64,000 nucleotides of DNA, from positions 434,001 to 498,000 of the forward strand of contig NZ_JABXWI010000004.1 in the NCBI RefSeq assembly GCF_014930365.1, given 5' to 3'. This DNA is from Streptomyces caniscabiei (GTDB lineage: Bacteria; Actinomycetota; Actinomycetes; Streptomycetales; Streptomycetaceae). The notes under the pieces were generated by a model. That model was not told the origin of the DNA and did not search any database. It was given only the letters and a program-made list of their open reading frames with translations. The position numbers were made by a program, and so were the translations under genes. Each line of letters starts with the position of its first letter. Positions within the stretch are counted from its first letter, which is position 1. Positions 23,921-32,118 of this stretch are shown here, one piece after another.

Positions 23921-24613
23921 TCAGCCCCTCGGCGCGCGGGCCGCCAGCGCCTCCAGCAGCAGGTCGACCGCGCCCTCGAAGGAGCTCCCGCCCATCGCCC
24001 GCAGATCCTGGCGCACGGCCGTCAGGGCGGGGTACACCGCCGGGTCCAGCCCTTGGTAGACCTCGCTCCACGCCCGATCGTCGGCCTCCCGCTGCCCGCG
24101 CGGGAGCGCCTGGAACGCCGCCTCCATCGCCGCGTGGCTGAGCACGGTGTCGATGAACGTCAGATACAGGCGACTCGCGTCGGCCGGCCCGAAGCCCGCC
24201 GCGAGCAGCAGCCCGATGCCGGTGTCGACGGCACGGATCTCGTTCGGACGCCGGGTCACCCGGTACGAGGCGAAGGCGGCCGCCCTGGGGTGGGCGAGGT
24301 AGCCGTCGCGGACCCGCAGCGCCATCTCGCGCAGGGCGGCCACCCAGTCGTCGCCGGGGACGAAGCCCGCCATCGCGTCGCCGATGATGCGGTCGGCGAT
24401 GGCGAGCACCAGGTCGTCGGTGCCGTGGAAGTAGCGGTAGAGGGCGCTGGGGTCGCAGCCCAGGGCGGTGCCGAGCCGGCGCACGCTGAGCGCCTCCGGG
24501 CCGTGCTCGCCGATCAGCCGCAGCGCGGTCTCCACGATCAGCTCCTCGGAGAGGATCACGCCCGAGCGGGTGGGGCGGCGGCGGCTGCGTTCCTGCGGGA
24601 CACGGCTGGGCAT
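23921..24613 (-). CDS. TetR-family transcriptional regulator
   Basis: 230 residues from the ATG at 24613, with AGGAG seven bases upstream. The HTH is LSEELIVETALRLIGEHGPEALSVRRLGTALGCDPSALYRYFHGTDDLVLAIAD at 21-74. The C-terminal domain (DWVAALREMALRVRDGYLAHPRAAAF ... GLLLAAGFGPADASRLYLTFIDTVLSHAAME) is the TetR_C tetracyclin-repressor-like type. It is divergent from the APC permease and amidohydrolase, with a 15-bp inverted repeat between, so it likely controls uptake and hydrolysis of their substrate. Confidence 0.88.
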   Translation of the reverse strand: MPSRVPQERSRRRPTRSGVILSEELIVETALRLIGEHGPEALSVRRLGTALGCDPSALYRYFHGTDDLVLAIADRIIGDAMAGFVPGDDWVAALREMALRVRDGYLAHPRAAAFASYRVTRRPNEIRAVDTGIGLLLAAGFGPADASRLYLTFIDTVLSHAAMEAAFQALPRGQREADDRAWSEVYQGLDPAVYPALTAVRQDLRAMGGSSFEGAVDLLLEALAARAPRG

Positions 24614-24670
24614 CGAGGGCTCCTGTCGGTCGGGGCGCGTACCGGCAGTGAAGGGGCAGTGGGCCCTTAT

Positions 24671-24685
24671 GTCAACAGCATTGAC
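24671..24685. promoter_or_regulatory. Candidate TetR operator
   Basis: GTCAA-CAGCA-TTGAC is a perfect 5-5-5 inverted repeat 58 bases upstream of the TetR start. TTGACG at its right end could be the -35 box for the permease, but no clear -10 follows. Confidence 0.5.
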
Positions 24686-24760
24686 GCAAGACGAACGCCG
24701 GGTGTTCCATCACAGTCCCGCGCGGCTCTACCCTCGTCACTCTCCCCACGAGGAGCCTTC

Positions 24761-26239
24761 ATGTCATCCACTCCACTGCGCCGCTCCCTCGGTGTGGTCG
24801 ACGGCGTCGCCATCGCCGCCTCCAGCACGGCCGCCACCACCAGCATCGCCATCGGCATGGGCACGATCGCGACCATCGTGGGACTCCAGGGCCCGGCCCT
24901 CCTGCTCCTCGCCTTCCTGCCCGTGCTCGGCATCGCCACCGCCTACGCCCGGCTCAACCGCTCGGAGCCGAACTGCGGCAACGGCTACACCTGGGTCGGC
25001 CGGACCCTGGGCCCCTGGCCCGGCTTCCTCACCGGCTGGGTCACCCTCGTCGGCTCGGTCATCTTCTGCGCGTACACCAGCGCCGTCATGGGCTCGGTCG
25101 TCCTGGCCTTCGCCAACAAGGCCGGGCTGCACAGCCTGGCCGGCGTCGCCCTCGATCCGACGTCCACCGGCGTCAGCACGGCCGTCGGGCTGGTGCTCCT
25201 GCTGGGTCTCACCGCCCTCGCCGTCACCGGCACCCGGGCCACCACCCGCTTCCAGTTCGCGCTGCTGGTCTTCGAGTACGCCGTGCTCATCGGGTTCTGC
25301 GGCTGGGCCCTCGTCACCGGCGAGCAGTCGTTCTCGCTGTCGTGGTTCAACCCCTTCGAGATCGGCGACGGCACCACGTTCGCCCAGGGCATGGTCCTCG
25401 CGGTGTTCTTCTTCTGGGGCTGGGACGCGGCCTTCAGTGTCACGGAGGAGACCAGGAAGCCGGACGACGCGGCCAGGGGCGGCCTGATCGCGCTGTTCGC
25501 GATGCTGGGCCTGTTCCTCTTCGCCTCGGTGGCCTTCCAGCGGGAGATGAGCCTCGCCGAGCTGATCGAGAACGGTCCGCAGGCGCTGCCGTACCTCGGG
25601 CAGAAGCTGGCCGCCGAGCCCTGGGCCACCCTGCCCCTGGTCGCCCTGATGTTCTCCGCCGCGGCCTCCGTGCAGTCCACGCTGATCCCGACGGCCCGCG
25701 GCCTGCTCGCGATGGGCCGGGACCGCACGATGGGCCCGCTGTGGACCCGGGTCCACCCGCGCTACGGGACCCCGGCCGCCGGTACGGTCGTCGTGCTCGC
25801 CGTCGCGTCCTCGATCGCGCTGCTGGCCGTCGCCCTGCCCAGGCTGAGCGACATGCTGCTGGCCGCCGTCAACGCCATCGGCCTCCTCGTCGCCCTCTAC
25901 TACGGCCTCACCGCCCTCGCCTGCGCCGTCCGCTTCCGGTCCGCGCGGCACGAGGGGCTGCGCACGGCGGTGCTCGCCGTGGGGGTGCCCGGGGTGTCCG
26001 GGCTGATCCTGCTCGGCCTCGGCGGCTACCTCGGCTACTCGTACCTGACGATGAGCGACCACTTCGAACTGAGCCCCGACAACGGGTGGTTCATGTTCTC
26101 CCTGCCGGCCGTCATCGTCCTGGCGGGTCTCGGGATGGCCGCGGTCGCCAAGTACGTCCGCCGGTCGCCGTACTTCGCCACGGGGCGCGGCACGGACGCC
26201 GAGGCCCTCACCCTGCCCATGGACCGCACGCCGGCCTGA
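24761..26239 (+). CDS. APC-superfamily permease
   Basis: 492 residues from the ATG at 24761, with GAGGAG upstream; the much longer in-frame ORF to the left is antisense to TetR and ArsR genes and is rejected. About 12 membrane segments; helix 1 region GVVDGVAIAASSTAATTSIAIGMG; conserved NCGNGYTWVGRTLGPWPGFLTGW; FFFWGWDAAFSVTEETRKPDDAARGG as in amino acid/amine APC transporters. It precedes an amidohydrolase by 235 bases and is divergent from TetR, so it probably imports an amide, amine or related compound that the amidohydrolase then cleaves. Confidence 0.88.
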   Translation: MSSTPLRRSLGVVDGVAIAASSTAATTSIAIGMGTIATIVGLQGPALLLLAFLPVLGIATAYARLNRSEPNCGNGYTWVGRTLGPWPGFLTGWVTLVGSVIFCAYTSAVMGSVVLAFANKAGLHSLAGVALDPTSTGVSTAVGLVLLLGLTALAVTGTRATTRFQFALLVFEYAVLIGFCGWALVTGEQSFSLSWFNPFEIGDGTTFAQGMVLAVFFFWGWDAAFSVTEETRKPDDAARGGLIALFAMLGLFLFASVAFQREMSLAELIENGPQALPYLGQKLAAEPWATLPLVALMFSAAASVQSTLIPTARGLLAMGRDRTMGPLWTRVHPRYGTPAAGTVVVLAVASSIALLAVALPRLSDMLLAAVNAIGLLVALYYGLTALACAVRFRSARHEGLRTAVLAVGVPGVSGLILLGLGGYLGYSYLTMSDHFELSPDNGWFMFSLPAVIVLAGLGMAAVAKYVRRSPYFATGRGTDAEALTLPMDRTPA

Positions 26240-26474
26240 CCCACAGGCCGGAGCGGCCCGCACGCCGGCCTGGCCCGCAAGCCCGAGCGGCCCGCACGCC
26301 GGCCCGCACGCCGGCCTGCCCCGCAGCCCCGAGCGGCCCGCACGCCCGCCGGCCCCGCGGACCCGTCCGGCCCCATGCCCGTCCGCCCTGTCCGCGCCCC
26401 CGCCCCGTCCGCCCTCTCCTCCCCATCCGCCCTCTCCGCCCCCACATCCGCGTCCGCCCAGGGAGTTCCCCCGC
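26222..26474 (+). repeat. Degenerate GC-rich repeats between the permease and amidohydrolase genes
   Basis: GACCGCACGCCGGCCTG, the last codons of the permease, is followed by three diverged copies of the same phrase. GAGCGGCCCGCACGCC starts at 26251, 26285 and 26331, with an internal duplication of CACGCCGGCCCG. Further right the gap becomes C-rich (repeats of CCGCCCTCTCC) up to the GGGAG ribosome site of the amidohydrolase. No hairpin terminator is obvious, so read-through is likely. Confidence 0.6.
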
Positions 26475-28148
26475 ATGCCCCAGCCCCAGCCCCAGGCCAC
26501 GGCCCCCGCCGACCTCGTCCTCACCGGCGGGCCCGTCCACACCGTCGACCCCGCGCGCAGCCGGGCCACCGCCGTGGCCGTGCGCGGTGGACGGATCACG
26601 GCCGTCGGCCACGACGAGGTGCACGCCCTCGTCGGGCCCGGCACCGAGGTCGTCGACCTCGCCGGGAAGCTGCTGCTGCCCGGCTTCCAGGACGCCCACG
26701 TCCATCCGCAGGGCGCCGGCCTGGAACTGGGCCTGTGCCACCTCGCCGACACGGTCGTCCCCGCCGAGTACCTGCGGCGGATCCGGGCCTACGCCGACGC
26801 CCGCCCGGACGCCGAGTGGATCACCGGCGGCGGCTGGTCCCTGGAAGCCTTCCCCGGCGGCGCCCCCACCGCCGCCGCGCTCGACGCGGTCGTCCCCGAC
26901 CGGCCCGTCTTCCTGCCCAACCGCGACCACCACGGCGCCTGGGTCAACTCCCGGGCCCTGGAGCTGGCCGGGATCGACGCCCGCACCCCCGACCCCGCCG
27001 ACGGCCGTATCGAACGCGACGCCGAGGGCCGGCCGACCGGCATGCTCCAGGAGGGCGCCGTCCACCTCGTCGGCCGGCTGGTGCCCGACCCCACCCCCGA
27101 GGAACAGCTCGCCGCCCTGCTGCGCGCCCAGGCGGTGCTGCACTCCCACGGGGTCACCGCCTGGCAGGACGCCATCGTCGGCGCGTACGCCAACATGACC
27201 GACCCGGCGCCCTCGTACCGCGCGGCCCTGGACCGGGGGCTGCTCACCGCCCGCGTCGTCGGCGCCCTGTGGTGGGACCGGGAGCGCGGCGCCGACCAGA
27301 TCCCCGAACTCCTCGCGCGCCGCGAGGAGTTGAGCGGGGGCAGGTTCCGGGCCGGCACGGTGAAGATCATGCAGGACGGCATCGCCGAGAACCACACGGC
27401 CGCGATGCTCGACCCCTATCTCACCGGCTGCGGATGCGCCTCGGACGGCAGCGGCATCAGTTTCGTCGAACCGGGCGAGCTGAAGAAGTACGTCACCGAA
27501 CTCGACGCGCACGGCTTCCAGGTGCACTTCCACGCCCTCGGCGACCGCGCGGTGCGCGAGGCGCTCGACGCCGTGGAGGCCGCCCGCACCGCCAACGGGC
27601 ACCGCGACACCCGCCACCACCTGGCGCACCTCCAGGTGGTGCACCCCGACGACGTACGACGGTTCCGGGCGCTCGGCGCCACCGCCAACCTCCAGATGCT
27701 GTGGGCCGCCCACGAGCCCCAGATGGACGAGCTCACCCTGCCGTTCCTCGGCCCGGAACGCGGCGCCCGGCAGTACCCGTTCGGTGATCTACTGCGCGCC
27801 GGGGCCACGCTCGCGGCGGGCAGCGACTGGCCCGTCAGCAGCCCCGACCCGCTCCAGGCCGTGCACGTCGCCGTCAACCGTGTCTCCCCGGACGCCCCGG
27901 AGGGCACCCCGGAGTTCCTGCCCGCCCAGCGCCTCGACCTCGGCACCGCCCTCGCGGCGTACACGGCGGGCAGCGCCTACGCCAACCACCTCGACGCCCT
28001 CACCGGCAGCATCACCGTCGGCAAGGCGGCCGACCTGGTCGTCCTCGACCGGGACCCGTTCGCGCGCCCGGCCGACGAGATCGCGGCCACCCGGGTCCTG
28101 CAGACCTTCGTGGACGGGGTACGCGTCCACGCGGCACCCGACGCCTGA
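26475..28148 (+). CDS. YtcJ-like metal-dependent amidohydrolase (Amidohydro_3)
   Basis: 557 residues from the ATG at 26475, with GGGAG upstream. Composite beta-sandwich (DLVLTGGPVHTVDPA ... AAVAVRGGRITAVG) around a TIM barrel. Metal ligands in order: DAHVHPQG (HxH, about 74-76), a lysine or equivalent in VKIMQDGI, HFHALGDRAV, HLAHLQVVHP, and the catalytic Asp in LAAGSDWPVSSPDPL. The length and the LGDRAV and SDWPV motifs are those of the YtcJ/N-substituted formamide deformylase (NfdA) group. It probably hydrolyses a C-N bond in a compound taken up by the preceding permease. No signal peptide, so cytoplasmic. Confidence 0.88.
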   Translation: MPQPQPQATAPADLVLTGGPVHTVDPARSRATAVAVRGGRITAVGHDEVHALVGPGTEVVDLAGKLLLPGFQDAHVHPQGAGLELGLCHLADTVVPAEYLRRIRAYADARPDAEWITGGGWSLEAFPGGAPTAAALDAVVPDRPVFLPNRDHHGAWVNSRALELAGIDARTPDPADGRIERDAEGRPTGMLQEGAVHLVGRLVPDPTPEEQLAALLRAQAVLHSHGVTAWQDAIVGAYANMTDPAPSYRAALDRGLLTARVVGALWWDRERGADQIPELLARREELSGGRFRAGTVKIMQDGIAENHTAAMLDPYLTGCGCASDGSGISFVEPGELKKYVTELDAHGFQVHFHALGDRAVREALDAVEAARTANGHRDTRHHLAHLQVVHPDDVRRFRALGATANLQMLWAAHEPQMDELTLPFLGPERGARQYPFGDLLRAGATLAAGSDWPVSSPDPLQAVHVAVNRVSPDAPEGTPEFLPAQRLDLGTALAAYTAGSAYANHLDALTGSITVGKAADLVVLDRDPFARPADEIAATRVLQTFVDGVRVHAAPDA

Positions 28149-28175
28149 CGTCCCCGGCACACGGCACCCGACGCA

Positions 28176-28242
28176 ACATCTCCGTACGGCCGGACCCGCG
28201 CCGCACGAGCCGTGGGGCGCGGGTCCGGCCGTACGGAGATGT
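28176..28242. terminator. Very strong hairpin with 27-bp perfect stem
   Basis: Arms 28176-28202 and 28216-28242 are exact inverted copies, separated by 13 bases in which CACG and CGTG could extend the pairing. It begins 28 bases after the amidohydrolase stop and ends 10 bases before the -35 of the next promoter, so it isolates the two operons. Confidence 0.85.
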
Positions 28243-28252
28243 GTCCGACCCC

Positions 28253-28281
28253 TTGACGCCGGTCGTGTGACTGCGTAGACA
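28253..28281 (+). promoter_or_regulatory. Predicted promoter of the LacI gene
   Basis: TTGACG (28253-28258) and TAGACA (28276-28281) are separated by exactly 17 bp, a good match to the housekeeping sigma consensus of streptomycetes. The -10 lies inside the operator at 28271-28292. Confidence 0.7.
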
Positions 28282-28308
28282 TGACTACGCAGACATGACA
28301 GCGCAGTC
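28271..28308. promoter_or_regulatory. LacI autoregulatory operator
   Basis: CTGCGTAG-ACATGA-CTACGCAG (28271-28292) is a perfect 8-6-8 inverted repeat covering the -10. A further CGCAGTC half-site at 28302-28308 repeats the outer arm, and GACATGAC occurs twice 14 bp apart. Repressor bound here would cover the promoter and transcription start. Confidence 0.7.
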
Positions 28309-28363
28309 AGAAAGGCGATGTCTGACATCATTGGGTCGGTTCGTGCGGTCACCGGGAGGCATC

Positions 28364-29503
28364 ATGACGCGAGGTACAGGGCGGGGCGGGGGCCCCGCGG
28401 CGCCGAGCAGCACGGATGTGGCACGGCTGGCCGGGGTCTCGCAGAAGACCGTGTCGAGGGTCTTCAACGACGAACCGTACGTCTCCGCCGACGTGCGCAG
28501 ACGGGTCACGGAAGCCGCGGAGCAGCTCGGTTACCGGCGCAACAACGCCGCCCGGGCGCTGGCCTCCGGGCGGACCCGCTCCATCGGGGTGGTGACGCTG
28601 GGAACGGCCCTGTACGGCCCGGCCTCGCTGCTCATGGGGGTCGAACGGGTCGTCCGGGACACGGGTTACGCGCTCCGCGTGGTCAACACCGTGGAGGGCG
28701 ACCCGGCCGGGATCGCCGGCGCGGTGGACTCGCTGCTCGACCAGGGCGTGGACGGCGTCGTCATCTCCGAGCCGATCGACGAGGCGGGCGAGAACGGCGA
28801 CACCCCCCGCCTCTCCGTGCCCGTGCTGGTCATCGGCGCCCCGCCGTTCGTCACCGCGCCCGCGGTGCTGAACGCGGGGGACGGGGCCGACCTGATGGCG
28901 CGGACCGCCACCGAGCACCTGCTGGCGCTGGGCCACACGACGGTCCATCACCTCGCGGGTCCGCAGCGGTGGTACGCGGCCCGGGACCGGCTGGAGGGCT
29001 GGCGGGCGACTCTGACGGCACACGGGAAGGACGTGCCCGAGGTCGTCACCGGCGACTGGTCGGCCGCGTCCGGCTACACGGCCGGACGCGCGCTGGCCGA
29101 GAACCGGGACGTCACCGCCGTCTTCTGCGCCAACGACGACATGGCGATCGGTCTGATCCGCGCGCTGGCCGAGGCCGGCCGCCGGGTGCCGGAGGACGTC
29201 AGCGTCGTCGGCTTCGACGACATCCCGGTCGCCGCCTATGTGACTCCTCCCCTGACCACGGTGCGCCAGCCGTTCGACGCCGTGGCCCAGGAAGGGCTCA
29301 AGCGGCTCGTGCACGCCATCGAGAACCCCGACGCGGACCCGCTGCCGCCGAGCGATCCACCCATCGACCTCGTCGTCCGCGCCTCGACCGCGCCGCCACC
29401 GAGCCGGACGACCCCGGCCCGCGGCCGGCGCACCGCGCCCCGCCGCCGGGCGGCCACCCCCGCCCCGGTGCCCGCGGACGGAGGTGGCCCGGCACAGCGC
29501 TGA
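28364..29503 (+). CDS. LacI-family regulator of the GH42 sugar operon
   Basis: 379 residues from the ATG at 28364, with GGGAGG upstream; the in-frame ATG at 28295 lies within the operator and is not used. HTH: STDVARLAGVSQKTVSRVFNDEPYVSADVRRR; hinge: YRRNNAARALASGRT; sensor domain ending ISVVGFDDIPVAAYVTPPLTTVRQPF-type motif (here VSVVGFDDIPVAAYV). The last 35 residues are a basic, proline-rich tail (TPARGRRTAPRRRAATPAP) not usual for the family. It is upstream of and on the same strand as the binding protein, permeases and beta-galactosidase, so probably represses them and itself in the absence of a galactoside or arabinoside signal. Confidence 0.88.
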   Translation: MTRGTGRGGGPAAPSSTDVARLAGVSQKTVSRVFNDEPYVSADVRRRVTEAAEQLGYRRNNAARALASGRTRSIGVVTLGTALYGPASLLMGVERVVRDTGYALRVVNTVEGDPAGIAGAVDSLLDQGVDGVVISEPIDEAGENGDTPRLSVPVLVIGAPPFVTAPAVLNAGDGADLMARTATEHLLALGHTTVHHLAGPQRWYAARDRLEGWRATLTAHGKDVPEVVTGDWSAASGYTAGRALAENRDVTAVFCANDDMAIGLIRALAEAGRRVPEDVSVVGFDDIPVAAYVTPPLTTVRQPFDAVAQEGLKRLVHAIENPDADPLPPSDPPIDLVVRASTAPPPSRTTPARGRRTAPRRRAATPAPVPADGGGPAQR

Positions 29504-29801
29504 ACCCCGTCCACCCACCCTTCCCCACGGCCGTCGCGGCCGACGCGTGACCCCGAGAACGAGCCGCAGCACCCGTCACGCCCCGCCGCCCCCGCGCGCC
29601 CCACACCGAGTCGACGCCGGGCCGCCCCCGTACCCCGCCGTGCGTCCCGAGCCGGGTCCCCACACCTGCCTCGGTCGTCCACGCCCCCTTCGCCCGACCT
29701 GACGGCGTCGACGCCGGGTCGGCGCGTCCCCCCGCATCCCGCACACCTCCGCACGCCTGTGTCCGGCGTGCCACCACCCTCGCCACCAGCCGGAGTTCAC
29801 C
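29504..29801 (+). other. 298-base gap before the sugar-binding protein
   Basis: C-rich spacer with no credible ORF. GTCGACGCCGGG occurs twice (near 29612 and 29707). CCGACC-TGAC-GGCGTCGACGCC-G-GGTCGG (29694-29722) can fold into a hairpin whose core is a 12-bp palindrome; it could be a terminator for the LacI gene or an operator for the operon. No copy of the 28271-28292 operator is seen here. Confidence 0.4.
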
Positions 29802-31196
29802 ATGCCCAGAAACCCCTTCGCAGCCGCCTCCTCCTCTCCCATGAGCCGTCGGCTGTTCCTCACCACCACGGGTGCCCTGTCGCTCGGGGCCGCCCTGACC
29901 GCCTGCGGCAGCGGTGACTCCTCCGGCTCCTCCGGCTCGGCCGAGCCCGTCAGCCAGGCCGACATCGACAAGGCGATGAAGACGCCGACCGAGCTGACGT
30001 TCTGGACCTGGGTCCCGAACATCGCCAAGGAGATCGCGCTCTTCGAGAAGAAGTACCCGGCCGTCAAGATCAAGGTCGTCAACGCCGGTCAGGGCACCCC
30101 GCAATACACCAAGCTGCGCACGGCCCTGAAGGCCGGCAGCGGCGCCCCGGACATGGTGCAGATCGAGTACCAGGCCATCCCGACGTTCACCATCACCGAC
30201 AGCCTGCTGGACCTGCGCCCGTACGGCGCCGCCGAGCTCAAGGACCGGTTCGTCGACTGGACCTGGGGCCAGGTCAGCGGAGCCAAGGGCGAGGTGTGGG
30301 CGATCCCGCAGGACACGGGCCCGATGGGTCTGCTGTACCGCAAGGACATCTTCGACAAGCACGGCATCGACGTGCCGTCCACCTGGGACGAGTTCGCCGA
30401 GGCGGCCCGCAAGCTCCACAAGGCCGACCCGGACGTCTACCTCACCAACCTCGCGGCCAGCCAGCCCGCCGCCTGGCACGGGCTGCTGTGGCAGGCCGGC
30501 GCCAAGCCGTACGCGACCTCCGGCAAGGGCGACATCACCATCAGCGTCGACGACGCGGTCTCCAAGAAGCTCGGCGCGTTCTGGGGCGGGCTGGCGAAGG
30601 AAGGCGTGATCAGCACCGACCCGGATTTCACCGACGGCTGGTACGCCGGGCTCAACAAGGGCAAGTACGCCACCTGGATCACCGCCGCCTGGGGCCCGGC
30701 CTTCCTGTCCGGCTCGGCCAAGGCCACCGCCGGCAAGTGGCGCGCGGCCCCGCTCCCCCAGTGGGACGCGGCCAAGCCCAGCGCGGGCAACTGGGGCGGC
30801 TCGACCACCGCCGTCATCCGCTCCACCAAGAATCCCGTCGCCGCGGCCGTGTTCGCGCAGTTCCTCAACAGCGACCCCACCACCGCCAAGATGTTCGCCA
30901 CCGAGCAGTTCTTCTTCCCGGCGACCAAGGCCCTGCTCACGGACCAGGAGTTCGTGTCGGACGCGCCGGCCTTCTACGGCGGCCAGAAGGTCAACCAGGT
31001 CTTCGCCGACGTCAGCGCCACCGTCGACCCCTCCTTCCAGTGGCCGCCGTTCCTCGACCAGGCGGCGACCGACTGGACCGAGACCGTCGGCAAGTCCCTC
31101 GCCGACAAGAAGGACACGGTCGCCGCCCTCGGCCAGTGGCAGTCGCGCCTGACCACGTACGCCAAGGGCCAGGGCTTCACCGTCAAGGGGTCCTGA
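29802..31196 (+). CDS. ABC transporter sugar-binding lipoprotein
   Basis: 464 residues, ATG at 29802 with GGAG six bases upstream. A Tat-type signal (SRRLFL, 15-20) ends in a lipobox LTAC with Cys35, so it is a Tat-exported lipoprotein. The mature part is an extracellular solute-binding protein of family 1: ELTFWTWVPNIAKEIALFEKKYPAVKIKVVNAGQG, then VWAIPQDTGPMGLLYRKDIFDKHGI and the C-terminal lobe with NWGGSTTAVIRSTKN. It delivers an oligosaccharide to the two permeases that follow immediately; the ATPase is probably the shared MsiK-type protein elsewhere, since none is encoded here. Confidence 0.9.
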   Translation: MPRNPFAAASSSPMSRRLFLTTTGALSLGAALTACGSGDSSGSSGSAEPVSQADIDKAMKTPTELTFWTWVPNIAKEIALFEKKYPAVKIKVVNAGQGTPQYTKLRTALKAGSGAPDMVQIEYQAIPTFTITDSLLDLRPYGAAELKDRFVDWTWGQVSGAKGEVWAIPQDTGPMGLLYRKDIFDKHGIDVPSTWDEFAEAARKLHKADPDVYLTNLAASQPAAWHGLLWQAGAKPYATSGKGDITISVDDAVSKKLGAFWGGLAKEGVISTDPDFTDGWYAGLNKGKYATWITAAWGPAFLSGSAKATAGKWRAAPLPQWDAAKPSAGNWGGSTTAVIRSTKNPVAAAVFAQFLNSDPTTAKMFATEQFFFPATKALLTDQEFVSDAPAFYGGQKVNQVFADVSATVDPSFQWPPFLDQAATDWTETVGKSLADKKDTVAALGQWQSRLTTYAKGQGFTVKGS

Positions 31197-31197
31197 G

Positions 31198-32118
31198 ATG
31201 GCCACCACCACCCCTGCCACCGCCCCGGGCCGTTCGCGGCCCGGGGGCACCCGGCGCCGCCGCTCGGCCGGTCCCCTCTTCGTCGCGCCGTTCCTGGTGC
31301 TGTTCCTGCTGCTCTTCCTCGCGCCGCTCGTGTACGCCGCCTACCTCAGCCTCTTCCAGACCCGGCTGATCGGCGGGACGGTCTTCGTCGGCCTCGACAA
31401 CTACGCCCAGGCCTTCGGCGACTCCCAGTTCCTGCACGGAGTCGGCCGTGTCGCGCTGTTCTTCGTGGTCCAGGTCCCCGTGATGCTGCTGCTGGCCCTG
31501 CTGTTCGCGCTCGCGCTCGACAGCGGCCTGCTGCGCCTGTCCCGGGTGATCCGGCTGGGCATCTTCGTCCCGTACGCCGTACCCAGCGTGGTCGCCGCGC
31601 TGATGTGGGGCTATCTGTACGGCCCGGACTTCGGACCGTTCGCCCAGCTGGGCCGGAACCTGGACCTGCCGGTGCCGAACTTCCTCGGCGAGAGCTGGAT
31701 GCTCGGCAGCCTCGCGAACATCGTGACCTGGGAGTTCGTCGGCTACAACATGATCATCCTGTACGCCGCCCTGCGGACGGTCCCGTCCGAGCTGTACGAG
31801 GCGGCCGCGATGGACGGCGCCGGGGCCTGGCGCATCGCCTGGTCGATCAAACTCCCGGCGCTCCGCCCGGCGTTGCTGCTCACCCTGCTGTTCTCCGTGA
31901 TCGGCAGCTTCCAGCTGTTCAACGAGCCGAAACTGCTCAAGGACCTCGCCCCGGACGTGATCAGCAGCTCCTACACCGCCAACCTCTACGCCTACACGCT
32001 CGCCTTCACCGGCCAGCAGGTCAACTACGCGGCCACGGTGTCCTTCCTCCTCGGTCTCGTCATCGTGATCGCCTCCTACGGCGTCCTGCTCACCGCCAAC
32101 CGCAGGAGGACCCCGTGA
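31198..32118 (+). CDS. ABC sugar transporter permease, MalF-like
   Basis: 306 residues; the ATG lies one base after the binding-protein stop. Six membrane helices are predicted after a basic N-terminus (RRRRSAGPLFVAPFLVLFLLLFL region). The EAA loop, which contacts the ATPase, reads YEAAAMDGAGAWRIAWSIKLPALRP. Family binding-protein-dependent transport inner membrane component. Its stop overlaps the next permease start (GTGA). Confidence 0.92.
   Translation: MATTTPATAPGRSRPGGTRRRRSAGPLFVAPFLVLFLLLFLAPLVYAAYLSLFQTRLIGGTVFVGLDNYAQAFGDSQFLHGVGRVALFFVVQVPVMLLLALLFALALDSGLLRLSRVIRLGIFVPYAVPSVVAALMWGYLYGPDFGPFAQLGRNLDLPVPNFLGESWMLGSLANIVTWEFVGYNMIILYAALRTVPSELYEAAAMDGAGAWRIAWSIKLPALRPALLLTLLFSVIGSFQLFNEPKLLKDLAPDVISSSYTANLYAYTLAFTGQQVNYAATVSFLLGLVIVIASYGVLLTANRRRTP

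Noticed and set aside
21789..24071. Extended 760-residue form of the MFS exporter
   Set aside because: The extra N-terminus is antisense-like and translates the 14-bp repeats; the coupled GTG at 23132 with GAGGAG upstream is far better.
23006..24760. N-terminal extension that would make the APC permease 1077 residues
   Set aside because: The extension is antisense to the ArsR-like and TetR genes and crosses the repeat array; a ribosome site sits just before the ATG at 24761.
28295..28363. Upstream ATG of the LacI gene at 28295
   Set aside because: It lies within the operator region directly after the promoter and lacks a ribosome site; the ATG at 28364 has GGGAGG.
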